50,129 nt of DNA from Lentimicrobiaceae bacterium (lineage in GTDB: Bacteria; Bacteroidota; Bacteroidia; Bacteroidales; F082). A program made the translations under genes and the position numbers. Numbering within the stretch: position 1 is the stretch's first letter; every line of letters starts with the position of its first letter. The notes beneath the pieces were generated by a model. It was given only the letters and a program-made list of their open reading frames with translations, ran no database searches and had not been told where the DNA came from. This document shows positions 16,554-24,793 of the stretch, piece after piece. Location of the stretch: the NCBI GenBank assembly GCA_015061295.1, contig SUWU01000018.1:1-50129 (forward strand), written 5' to 3'.

Positions 16554-19500
16554 CTATTCGTTGCGACGTCTGTTATCTTTAGAAATCTTATTCTTTTTAT
16601 TTCTATTTTTTCTGATAAAAATCTCCCTAATATTATCAAAGCTTTGAGAATAAGATATACCTATTCCTTGGGTATAATCGGAATACGCCTCATAAGTATA
16701 TGAATAATAGTTACTATTCAAGTTAGAATGGTTATATGCTTTAAGGCTCAGACGATTAGTTATCTTAAAGGTCATATCAAAGTCACCCACGATATTATTT
16801 GCGCCCTGAGTTGCCTCATTTTGGGAGCCTGAATACATACCGAAGTTACCTTCTATGGTAAGTCTATCATCGAAGAGCTGTGTTGATAGAGCCACTTCCA
16901 GCTCTTCAGCTGTGAGGTTATCTTCAGGAGTATATCTCACACCCACGTCGAAGTCTTTGCTTATCTGCGAGAGCCAGCCACTCAGATAACTTGTCAACAC
17001 ATTATAATAGTTAGACGCTCCTATGCTATATAGGCTACTATTACTATTACCATAAGAGAACGAACCCATCACAAGAAGAGAGATAATCTGTTGCGACATC
17101 ACTGCTTGGTTGGTAGTGTCGATGACAGAGAACACAGTATTCTTAATATCATCGGTAGCGTTGGGGAGTTCTATTCCGAATGTGATTGTCGGGTTAGATA
17201 GTTTCTCTTGCAGACGTATTATGCAATCCACATTGATGTTGCTAACCAATGATGTAGAATCGACTTCAATACCGAGTGACGATATTGATGATTTTGTTCT
17301 ATAGCTACCCACCACATTGATATCGGCATCTTCCGCCTTACCCGTCCATGACAAGGTGCTACCTGGTCTTATGTTAAAATCGAGCAATAACAGATTCTGG
17401 AAGTTAAAGGAAAATGTTCCTTCATCAATGACATAATCACCATAGAGAGAAAGTTGGTCGAGGGCATAGCCCAATCTAAGGTCGCCGCTACCGATAGCGC
17501 TAATATTACCCATATTTGAAGGAAGATGAATATCCACATTAGTATTTCTATCGACAGCTGCATTAAGGTTAAGAGTAAACTTCTTGTTCTTATCTACTTC
17601 TGGCACTATTATCTGTGTAGTATCTTCATATGTATCTTTCTGTACAAAGACTATAAAATTGTCTTTCAAGGTATTGCTATTTGTAAGGTTAACATCTATC
17701 GAGCTTCCTGTCATAGTTTCTGCATCAATGTCAATATGTATGTCATCGAGTGGACCTTTTATCTTCACGTCGCCATTAGCTACAGCGGTAGCATAGAACG
17801 ATGCTGATGCTTCTTCAGGAAGATCTATAGCTAAGAAGTTATCTAAATCTAAGTCTATATCAAAACTAAAGTCTTTCAGATAGTTGTGGGTGACGACACC
17901 TCTTGCCAAAGCATGATTACCCAAAGTATCAGTTAAAACGATATTGTTAAGGTCTATCCTATTCTCACTAAACCTTATATATCTATTTGCTGGCATTCGT
18001 CCTTCATTTACATCGTTTACTCTGTAATAAGTGTTAAGGTAATCTATCTTACATGCCGCATCATAAAGTCTTGCGTCTCCAAGTATTACAGGTTTTGCAA
18101 ACGAGCCTACTACATTGAGATTTCCGCCGAGATAACCGCTGACACGACTGATAGTACCTTTGACAAATGGAGTAATCACCGACACATCGATGCCATTAAG
18201 ATTTATATCAAAGTCGAGGTTATTCTGACGTGAAGTGAAATATTTTCCATCAAGCGACAACACTTTATCTTCAGCTCCGTTAGTTCTCACTATGTCTGTC
18301 TTTATGTATATAGAAGTATCGGGAGCATTCCAATTTGCATCGAGATTAGCTGTGCCAACGAGATGTTTATTTACCGCTATATCTTCTATATCCAAGTTCG
18401 ATAAGAAAGTAAATTTCTTTTTCAAGCCCGACATATGAAAATCACCATTTATTATTCCATCTACATCAATACCAAAACTCTCTGTAAGTATGTCGAAGTT
18501 AGATATGTCAAAATTGTCAAAATCAATATTCAAAGTATCTTTAGAGTTCAATGGCAAGAATCCGTCAAGAGATACCGACTGTTTTCCTGAGTAAAATTCA
18601 AGATTATTGACATAAGTCTTGTCTTTCTTAAAATCGATATAACACGATGGAGCTATATTCCAGATGCTATCGTTTATTATAAGTTCGGAAGATGTCAGGT
18701 GCATCAAGCCACCATAATTGTCATATGCTACAAACGACGTATTGATATTAGCTTTGTTTCTATCTTCCTTAATATCATCGTCCCAGGCTATATTTAAGAG
18801 AAGGCTGTCGTTGTGAACATCGAGCATAAAATTAAGATTCTCCAACGACAGATTCAGAGGATTTTTATCGGTAGGTTCTTTAATAACAAACTCATCAATA
18901 GTAATATTAGCAGTACTCTTGTCGTCAGACGTCTTGTTTTTTATATATATATTATTCATTTTCATGCCATTAAATAATATATAGTCGGAGGTCAATGTTG
19001 AATGCAACTGATAATTTCTCGATGTAAATGTTGCGGTAAGACTCGTGTTATTGGCGACATTCAGTTTTGGCATAAACAATTGCGACAATATTTCCGTATC
19101 TTTAAGAGTCATGTTAAGATAGAAATCTTGTTCGCTATCATTGAGTTTGACATTTTTATGGCTCCATTTATCGACATAGAAATATTTAAGGACATAATTT
19201 TTAAAGGTATTACCAATTTTATTGAAATTGATGATACCATTAACATTCATGTCGAAGAAGTCGCAGGCTAATGATATGTCTTTTGAGTCGAAATGATTTT
19301 CTGTTATATTAAGATTCAGACTATCCATCTCATAAGAGCCTCTGCTGTCAATGTATTTGGTATTTCTCACTGTTATATCTCCGAAAGCATTATCTATGTC
19401 TATACCCTTGATATTTGCAGATATATCGGTAGCAAGAATCATTTTATCGTCTTTATCTGATATATTAAGAGCGTGTAAGTCGGCTTTATCAACATTGAGT

Positions 19501-21029
19501 CTTATATTAAACGAAGGGATATTTTCGGAGACATCCATCAGACCTTCTAAGTCAGCTTTAAGGACTTTATCATCGACGGAAGTGGAAAGCATAAGCCTTT
19601 GACTTTCGAAATCCCCATTGATCAAAAAATCGTTGAATCTATTATTAAACAGCAGCATATCTTCCACGTCAAGAGTGAGTTGCATATCAGCTTCATCAGA
19701 CGAGAATCCACTACCCTCGAGTTTTGATTTCATGGTAATAACGAAATCATCTTTCATATTGATGAGCTTGGCTGCATTAATGTTATTGGTGAATAAAGTC
19801 ACATCATATTTAGGCCGTGACACAGTTCGTAAGTCATTGTTTAGATAACCGTTAAGATATATGTTACCCACATTAGTATGGAGGTTAAACTCAGTCTTGA
19901 AGTTGTTATGAAATCCCTCATAAGTACCCGACAGCATTGCTTCATTCAAGACATCGAGCGACTCTGGCAGAGGTATCTTTCCTGATGGTGTAGGTATATA
20001 AAATTCAGATATGTCTTGATAAGTAAAGTTCATTTTCTCCACATCACCGTAGATATGTGTATCGAAGAACTTAGGAAGACCTTTCATTCTTATGGTACCT
20101 TTGAAGTTAGTACTATCTTTGAAGTCGAAGGCAAAATCATCCAAGCTATAATCGCTCACGCTTCCATCGAAAATTCCTTCGATTTGCAAGGTATCCATCA
20201 TCTTACCCATAACGGGTGCAAAGTATCTCAAGTCGCTCAGTGTAAGTTGAGAAGGACGAATCTTAGCGAATATCCTTACCGAGTCAACAAATTTAAGATA
20301 AGCTCTGTAGTTGTTGTAATAGAAATACAGATCCATATCCAACGATGTTGCCTGTGTTTTTAGTTTAAGGTCTTTAAATTCAAGACCTTTATCACTCACC
20401 ACGATTCTATTCTTCGACGACAAAGTATCCAATATCAACCCTGATTTATCGGAGCCAGACAAATGTTCCATCACAGCCGACACCACTCTATCTTTGTAGG
20501 AAAGGTTTAGAAAACTTGCGTGGATACTATCTATATCGAGATGACTATAATCCATTCCCATCCTTCCTGGATTATCTTTATTCTGGTTCCATATCACCAC
20601 ATGTCCATTTTCTATGGCGAGTCTATCTACCCTGATAGAGAGTTCGTTATCTTTCTTTTTAATATCTTTGTCTTTATCTGATTTTTTAAACAACTCTGTC
20701 ACATTCATAGCATCAGCATCTTCATATTTGACGATATTAGCTGTAATGTCTTTCAGATATACCTCTCTTATCCTCAATTCGTTTGCGAGGTCACGTAGCG
20801 ACAGTTTAGCATCCAACCTCTGTATTTCAAACAAAGTATTATGATATTTGTCGTTCAACAACACATCTTCGGCGAGTATTCTCATATCTGGCGAGATGTA
20901 GAAAGTCTTGATTTTCACCTCTGTATCCAACTTATTAGAGAGATAGCCTGCCACGCTACGAGCGAGCATACTCTGCACATTAGCATCCAAGACAACGACA
21001 CTAAAGCTTGCCAACAGAGCAAAAAGCAC
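16554..21029 (-). CDS. tamB: TamB-like translocation/assembly module protein (AsmA/DUF490 family)
   Basis: This is a very long (1491-residue), beta-strand-rich, Asp/Asn-rich protein with an N-terminal hydrophobic anchor. It has the AsmA-like start (RSVAGYLSNKLDTEVKIKTF...) and a C-terminal part around residues 1100-1460 matching the TamB/DUF490 pattern, including GDLRLGYALDQLSLYGDYVIDEG, quoted here by its core YGDYVIDEG, and IISLLVMGSF. Members bridge inner and outer membrane and help outer-membrane protein or lipid transport. The start at 21029 is a GTG inside the hydrophobic segment. The same frame stays open to 21086 and encodes a Lys-rich leader, but has no ATG, so the true start is uncertain. 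It is divergent from tsaD and probably co-transcribed with the helicase-nuclease. Confidence 0.88.
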   Translation of the reverse strand: MLFALLASFSVVVLDANVQSMLARSVAGYLSNKLDTEVKIKTFYISPDMRILAEDVLLNDKYHNTLFEIQRLDAKLSLRDLANELRIREVYLKDITANIVKYEDADAMNVTELFKKSDKDKDIKKKDNELSIRVDRLAIENGHVVIWNQNKDNPGRMGMDYSHLDIDSIHASFLNLSYKDRVVSAVMEHLSGSDKSGLILDTLSSKNRIVVSDKGLEFKDLKLKTQATSLDMDLYFYYNNYRAYLKFVDSVRIFAKIRPSQLTLSDLRYFAPVMGKMMDTLQIEGIFDGSVSDYSLDDFAFDFKDSTNFKGTIRMKGLPKFFDTHIYGDVEKMNFTYQDISEFYIPTPSGKIPLPESLDVLNEAMLSGTYEGFHNNFKTEFNLHTNVGNIYLNGYLNNDLRTVSRPKYDVTLFTNNINAAKLINMKDDFVITMKSKLEGSGFSSDEADMQLTLDVEDMLLFNNRFNDFLINGDFESQRLMLSTSVDDKVLKADLEGLMDVSENIPSFNIRLNVDKADLHALNISDKDDKMILATDISANIKGIDIDNAFGDITVRNTKYIDSRGSYEMDSLNLNITENHFDSKDISLACDFFDMNVNGIINFNKIGNTFKNYVLKYFYVDKWSHKNVKLNDSEQDFYLNMTLKDTEILSQLFMPKLNVANNTSLTATFTSRNYQLHSTLTSDYILFNGMKMNNIYIKNKTSDDKSTANITIDEFVIKEPTDKNPLNLSLENLNFMLDVHNDSLLLNIAWDDDIKEDRNKANINTSFVAYDNYGGLMHLTSSELIINDSIWNIAPSCYIDFKKDKTYVNNLEFYSGKQSVSLDGFLPLNSKDTLNIDFDNFDISNFDILTESFGIDVDGIINGDFHMSGLKKKFTFLSNLDIEDIAVNKHLVGTANLDANWNAPDTSIYIKTDIVRTNGAEDKVLSLDGKYFTSRQNNLDFDINLNGIDVSVITPFVKGTISRVSGYLGGNLNVVGSFAKPVILGDARLYDAACKIDYLNTYYRVNDVNEGRMPANRYIRFSENRIDLNNIVLTDTLGNHALARGVVTHNYLKDFSFDIDLDLDNFLAIDLPEEASASFYATAVANGDVKIKGPLDDIHIDIDAETMTGSSIDVNLTNSNTLKDNFIVFVQKDTYEDTTQIIVPEVDKNKKFTLNLNAAVDRNTNVDIHLPSNMGNISAIGSGDLRLGYALDQLSLYGDYVIDEGTFSFNFQNLLLLDFNIRPGSTLSWTGKAEDADINVVGSYRTKSSISSLGIEVDSTSLVSNINVDCIIRLQEKLSNPTITFGIELPNATDDIKNTVFSVIDTTNQAVMSQQIISLLVMGSFSYGNSNSSLYSIGASNYYNVLTSYLSGWLSQISKDFDVGVRYTPEDNLTAEELEVALSTQLFDDRLTIEGNFGMYSGSQNEATQGANNIVGDFDMTFKITNRLSLKAYNHSNLNSNYYSYTYEAYSDYTQGIGISYSQSFDNIREIFIRKNRNKKNKISKDNRRRNE

Positions 21030-21070
21030 TGTTATGACAATTAAAATGCTATGTATAATTTTTTTCTTCG

Positions 21071-21078
21071 TATCTTTG
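21071..21078 (+). promoter_or_regulatory. -7 promoter element for tsaD-dgt
   Basis: TATCTTTG matches TAnnTTTG and lies 13 nt before the first ATG (21092) and 19 nt before the second (21098). It falls inside the open 5' extension of the divergent tamB-like frame. Confidence 0.6.
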
Positions 21079-21091
21079 TCCTTTCTTTACA

Positions 21092-22123
21092 ATGCTTATG
21101 AACGAATATATTTTAGCCATAGAGTCGTCATGCGACGACACATCAGCAGCGGTACTCAGAGGCACTACCGTTTTATCTAACATCATTGCCAACCAAGAAG
21201 TTCATCGTCAATATGGTGGTGTCGTTCCTGAGTTGGCGTCACGAGCTCATCAGCAGAATATTATCCCCGTTGTTGACGCTGCCTTAAAACACGCAAATAT
21301 AACAAAAAATCAGTTATCTGCAATCGCTTTTACACGTGGTCCTGGACTTTTAGGTTCATTATTAGTAGGCACTTCATTTTCAAAGGCTTTCGCTCTTTCT
21401 ATGGACATTCCTCTCATAGAAGTCAATCATACCAATGGTCATATTATGGCTTTATTTGCACAAGAAGAAGGTGAAGTTAACGAGACTCCCGACTTTCCGT
21501 TCTTATGTCTCGCCGTTTCTGGAGGTCATACCCAGATAATAAAAGTAAATGACTATTTCGATTTAGAGATCATAGGCAAGACCATCGACGATGCAGCAGG
21601 AGAAGCCTTCGATAAAATCGCTAAGATTATGGGGCTTCCTTATCCTGGCGGTCCTATCATCGACAGATTGGCTAAAGAAGGTAACCCTAACGCATTCTCT
21701 TTCAGTAAGGCTAACATACCAGATTTAAACTATAGCTTTAGCGGATTAAAGACAAGTTTCCTTTATTTCTTACGCGATAATTTAAAAGAAGATCCTGACT
21801 TTATCGAGAAAAACAAAGCCGACTTATGTGCTTCCATACAAAGAGAAATAATAGAGACACTGATGAAGAAACTCGTCAAGGCATCGAAAGAGACAGGAAT
21901 AAAACAGGTGGCTATCGCTGGAGGCGTATCAGCCAACTCCGCCTTACAAAAAGCCATGTACGACAACGGGAAACGCCATGGATGGAAAGTCTTCATCCCT
22001 AAGTTTAAATTCAGCACCGACAATGCCGCCATGATAGGAATAGCAGGATATTTCAAATACAAGAGCGGACAATTCGCCTCTCAAGACCTCACACCATACG
22101 CAAGAACAACAAATCAAAAATAA
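21092..22123 (+). CDS. tsaD: tRNA N6-adenosine threonylcarbamoyltransferase
   Basis: TsaD transfers threonylcarbamoyl to A37 of ANN-decoding tRNAs, with TsaB and TsaE. Landmarks are IESSCDDTSAAVL at the N-terminus, the metal-binding HxxxH in VNHTNGHIM (near residues 111-118), AVSGGHTQI, and the C-terminal GGVSANSALQ and STDNAAMIG. The length of 343 is normal. Two in-frame ATGs lie close together (21092 and 21098); MNEYILAIESS from 21098 fits the family better and leaves a more plausible leader. The dgt gene follows 5 nt after the stop, forming a two-gene operon. Confidence 0.97.
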   Translation: MLMNEYILAIESSCDDTSAAVLRGTTVLSNIIANQEVHRQYGGVVPELASRAHQQNIIPVVDAALKHANITKNQLSAIAFTRGPGLLGSLLVGTSFSKAFALSMDIPLIEVNHTNGHIMALFAQEEGEVNETPDFPFLCLAVSGGHTQIIKVNDYFDLEIIGKTIDDAAGEAFDKIAKIMGLPYPGGPIIDRLAKEGNPNAFSFSKANIPDLNYSFSGLKTSFLYFLRDNLKEDPDFIEKNKADLCASIQREIIETLMKKLVKASKETGIKQVAIAGGVSANSALQKAMYDNGKRHGWKVFIPKFKFSTDNAAMIGIAGYFKYKSGQFASQDLTPYARTTNQK

Positions 22124-22128
22124 CGAAA

Positions 22129-23439
22129 ATGGAATGGACCTCACTTTTATCAGCAGAAAGAGAATTTAGAGAATATAAGAAATCGGATATACGCAACGCT
22201 TTCCAACGCGACTACGACAGAATCATCTTCTCTAATGTGTTTCGTCGTATGCAGAACAAGACACAAGTCTTCCCTCTTCCTGGCAGCAAGATGGTACATA
22301 ACAGGTTGACACATAGCTTAGAAGTCGCAAGTGTAGGTCGTTCTATTGCACGTACAGTGGTGAAGAAACTATCTGAGAGATATGGCAACGACATAATGAG
22401 TGAATTATACGACATCGACACCATCGTCTCCGCTGCATGTCTCGCCCACGATTTAGGAAACCCTCCTTTCGGACACTCAGGAGAAGAGACTATAAGCTGC
22501 TACTTCAAAGAAGGACCTGGCAAAGATTTACAAGACCTTCTCCCCGACTATCAATGGTCTGACCTTGTATCGTTCGAGGGTAACGCCAACGCTTTCAGAC
22601 AACTAACTCATCAGTTTGCAGGGCGACGTCAAGGGGGAATGTCGCTGACTTATGCAACATTAGCCACTTTGATAAAATATCCTTACCCATCACATCTGCC
22701 TAATAAGAAGAAATACAACATATTTCATTCTGAGTTAGACACCTTCAAAAAAGTGATGGACGGCTGTAAAATAAAGTGCCTCGATGAAAAGTCAATGATA
22801 TATGCTCGACATCCATTGTCGTATATGATGGAAGCCGCCGACGACATCTGTTATCTTATCCTCGACATGGAAGATGCTCACAAAAGAGGCATCGTAGAGA
22901 CTGAAAAAATAGATAATTTCTTCACATCATTCTTCCGTAACGATGAGACTTGGTTCTTTGAGAGAAAAGAAATTTTATACAAGACGATAACCGACAATAA
23001 CGAGAGAATCGCTTTCTTGAGAGCCACCGTAATAAACAAATTAGTCGATTGTATATCAGACGTTTTCATCAGTGAATATAAAGCAATAATGGAAGGTGAT
23101 TTCAACAAAGCTCTCATCTCTCATCTCCCCGATTTTGAAAACAACGCACTAGAAAAATGTAGAGATTTTTCGTTAAAGAATATATACAGACATCCCGTTG
23201 TCGTCAAGATTGAACTAACAGGTTTTAATGTCATCGGAGGTCTCGTGGACGACTTCGTTCAAGCTGTGTTAAATCCTAACAAGACATACAGCAAGAAACT
23301 AATGTCGCTGATACCAGAACAGTTCAAGACCGAAAAAGATGACTTATACTCTCAATTACAGGTTGTTCTTGATTATATATCGAATATGACAGACCTCTAC
23401 GCTGTTCAGTTATACAAAGACCTAAGAGGGATTGAATAA
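22129..23439 (+). CDS. dgt: Deoxyguanosinetriphosphate triphosphohydrolase-like protein
   Basis: This is an HD-domain dNTP triphosphohydrolase that removes triphosphate from deoxynucleotides. The N-terminal RNAFQRDYDRIIFSNVFRRM is typical (key FRRMQNKTQVF). The metal ligands are H in NRLTHSLEV, HD in CLAHDLGNPPFGHSGE (near residues 105-119) and a later D in the helical region. The length of 436 fits the short dGTPase group. It probably controls dNTP pools and could also limit phage replication, as shown for some dGTPases. It is co-transcribed with tsaD and converges on the DUF58 gene with only 12 nt between. Confidence 0.95.
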   Translation: MEWTSLLSAEREFREYKKSDIRNAFQRDYDRIIFSNVFRRMQNKTQVFPLPGSKMVHNRLTHSLEVASVGRSIARTVVKKLSERYGNDIMSELYDIDTIVSAACLAHDLGNPPFGHSGEETISCYFKEGPGKDLQDLLPDYQWSDLVSFEGNANAFRQLTHQFAGRRQGGMSLTYATLATLIKYPYPSHLPNKKKYNIFHSELDTFKKVMDGCKIKCLDEKSMIYARHPLSYMMEAADDICYLILDMEDAHKRGIVETEKIDNFFTSFFRNDETWFFERKEILYKTITDNNERIAFLRATVINKLVDCISDVFISEYKAIMEGDFNKALISHLPDFENNALEKCRDFSLKNIYRHPVVVKIELTGFNVIGGLVDDFVQAVLNPNKTYSKKLMSLIPEQFKTEKDDLYSQLQVVLDYISNMTDLYAVQLYKDLRGIE

Positions 23440-23451
23440 AAGCTGTTGGTT

Positions 23452-24381
23452 TTACATCATTTTACTTCGTTTGATGAGATATGATGTAAGTATCTTATCG
23501 TAAGCCTTATTAATATCAGCTTCTACATAATCTATTTGATATTGATAGCAATGACGAAGAAGCTCCTCTTTCTTAGATGACATAATATTTTCATACCGCG
23601 ACTTCACCTCCACAGGATTGAGTTTCAACACCTCATCGGTCTCTAAATCAATAAAACGATATTGACGATTCTCATATTCTAATTTTTGTTCATGTACCGA
23701 ATCATACACATGAAACAAGACCACTTCATGTTTATTGTAGCGAAGGTGCTCTAAAGCAGCAAATATTTCATTGTAAGAATCAAGATTATCAAGCATATCG
23801 CTAAAGATAATGACGAGACTTCTTTTATGTGTCATCTCTGCTATCTTATGAAGACTTTGAACGGTATTAGTTTTTTGTTTATTTGTCTTATCATATGGCA
23901 GCATCAATTTATCGAGTTCATTATAAATCATATTAGAATGGACTCTCGACAATTTTGCAGGAGTATGTAGTATAACATCTTCATCGAAAGTTGTAAGTCC
24001 TACTGCATCGCGCTGACGACGCATCATTTCCATGAGAGCAGCGCTGCTATATACTGAGAACCAGAGTTTATTAAGATGATTGAAGTCGAGTTGCTGGTGC
24101 ACGGGAAAATACATACTCGAGCTTTTATCGATGACTATCTGGCAACGAAGGTTAGTCTCTTCTTCGTAGCGTTTCACAAAGAGTTTCTCGGTTCTTGCGT
24201 AAAGTTTCCAATCTATGTTTTTGGTCGGTTCGCCTGTGTTATACTGACGATGTTCAGCAAATTCAACTGAGAAGCCATGAAATGGACTCCTATGAAGACC
24301 TGTAATAAAACCTTCAACAATTTGACGAGCCAAAAATTCAAGACTTCCCAGCCGAGCTATATTGCTGATTTCTATTGGCAT
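23452..24381 (-). CDS. DUF58 domain protein (MoxR-associated, VWA-like)
   Basis: This 309-residue protein contains the DUF58 core FAEHRQYNTGEPTKNIDWKLYART (key phrase YNTGEPTKNIDW, near residues 48-60) and a VWA-like metal site DKSSSMYF near 90. No membrane helix is visible. Such proteins usually work with a MoxR AAA ATPase in chaperone-like or metal-insertion tasks and in the Bacteroidota aerotolerance (Bat) cluster. Neither moxR nor bat genes are adjacent here, so only the family can be stated. It starts 8 nt after trxA stops and probably shares its transcript. Confidence 0.9.
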   Translation of the reverse strand: MPIEISNIARLGSLEFLARQIVEGFITGLHRSPFHGFSVEFAEHRQYNTGEPTKNIDWKLYARTEKLFVKRYEEETNLRCQIVIDKSSSMYFPVHQQLDFNHLNKLWFSVYSSAALMEMMRRQRDAVGLTTFDEDVILHTPAKLSRVHSNMIYNELDKLMLPYDKTNKQKTNTVQSLHKIAEMTHKRSLVIIFSDMLDNLDSYNEIFAALEHLRYNKHEVVLFHVYDSVHEQKLEYENRQYRFIDLETDEVLKLNPVEVKSRYENIMSSKKEELLRHCYQYQIDYVEADINKAYDKILTSYLIKRSKMM

Positions 24382-24389
24382 TTATTAGA

Positions 24390-24707
24390 TCAGATAAGTT
24401 TCTTCAATTTATCTTCGAAGACTTGTTTTGCTGCACCGCCAACATTCTTGTCAACTACTTGACCGCCTTTAAAATAAAGAACTGTTGGAACATTCATGAT
24501 GCGGAATTTTGCTGCTAATCCAGCGCACTCATCAATGTCAGCTTTAAAAACCTTAGCTTTACCTGCATATTCTTCTGCTAATTGATCCATATATGGAGCT
24601 ATCATGTTACAAGGACCGCACCATGCTGCGCCGAAATCAACTATAACTGGAACTTCGCTTTGTAATACTTCTACTTCAAAAGTAGCATCTGTAATGTGAT
24701 TTGCCAT
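24390..24707 (-). CDS. trxA: Thioredoxin
   Basis: This is a 105-residue thioredoxin with the active-site WCGPC at residues 29-33, a conserved cis-proline region NVPTVLYFKGG and the buried Asp in VIVDF. The start at 24707 (MANHITDATF) is chosen because the frame extends only through a non-coding-looking stretch overlapping the promoter and a short tandem repeat. Just before the active site the sequence reads FGAAWCGPC instead of the more common FWAxWCGPC. It is a cytosolic disulfide reductant, transcribed from its own promoter with the DUF58 gene behind it. Confidence 0.97.
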   Translation of the reverse strand: MANHITDATFEVEVLQSEVPVIVDFGAAWCGPCNMIAPYMDQLAEEYAGKAKVFKADIDECAGLAAKFRIMNVPTVLYFKGGQVVDKNVGGAAKQVFEDKLKKLI

Positions 24708-24744
24708 AACTATAATATTTTTTTTAATTGTTAGTACTTTTTTG

Positions 24745-24752
24745 CAAATATA
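24745..24752 (-). promoter_or_regulatory. -7 promoter element for trxA
   Basis: On the minus strand the sequence is TATATTTG, matching TAnnTTTG, 37 nt upstream of the trxA ATG. The adjacent heptanucleotide repeats occupy the place where a -33 element would lie. Confidence 0.6.
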
Positions 24753-24758
24753 AAAAAA

Positions 24759-24789
24759 AGACGAAAGACAAAAGACGAAAGACAAAAGA
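24759..24789. repeat. Heptanucleotide tandem array, about 4.4 units
   Basis: The sequence alternates AGACGAA and AGACAAA four times and ends in AGA. On the opposite strand the units read TTTTGTC/TTTCGTC, the same family as the array at 46300-46327. It lies between the dnaE stop and the trxA promoter. Confidence 0.85.
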
Positions 24790-24793
24790 TTTT

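Noticed and set aside
24759-24789. CRISPR array or CRISPR-like repeat
   Set aside because: The units are 7 nt and directly adjacent with no spacers; no cas genes are present in the window.
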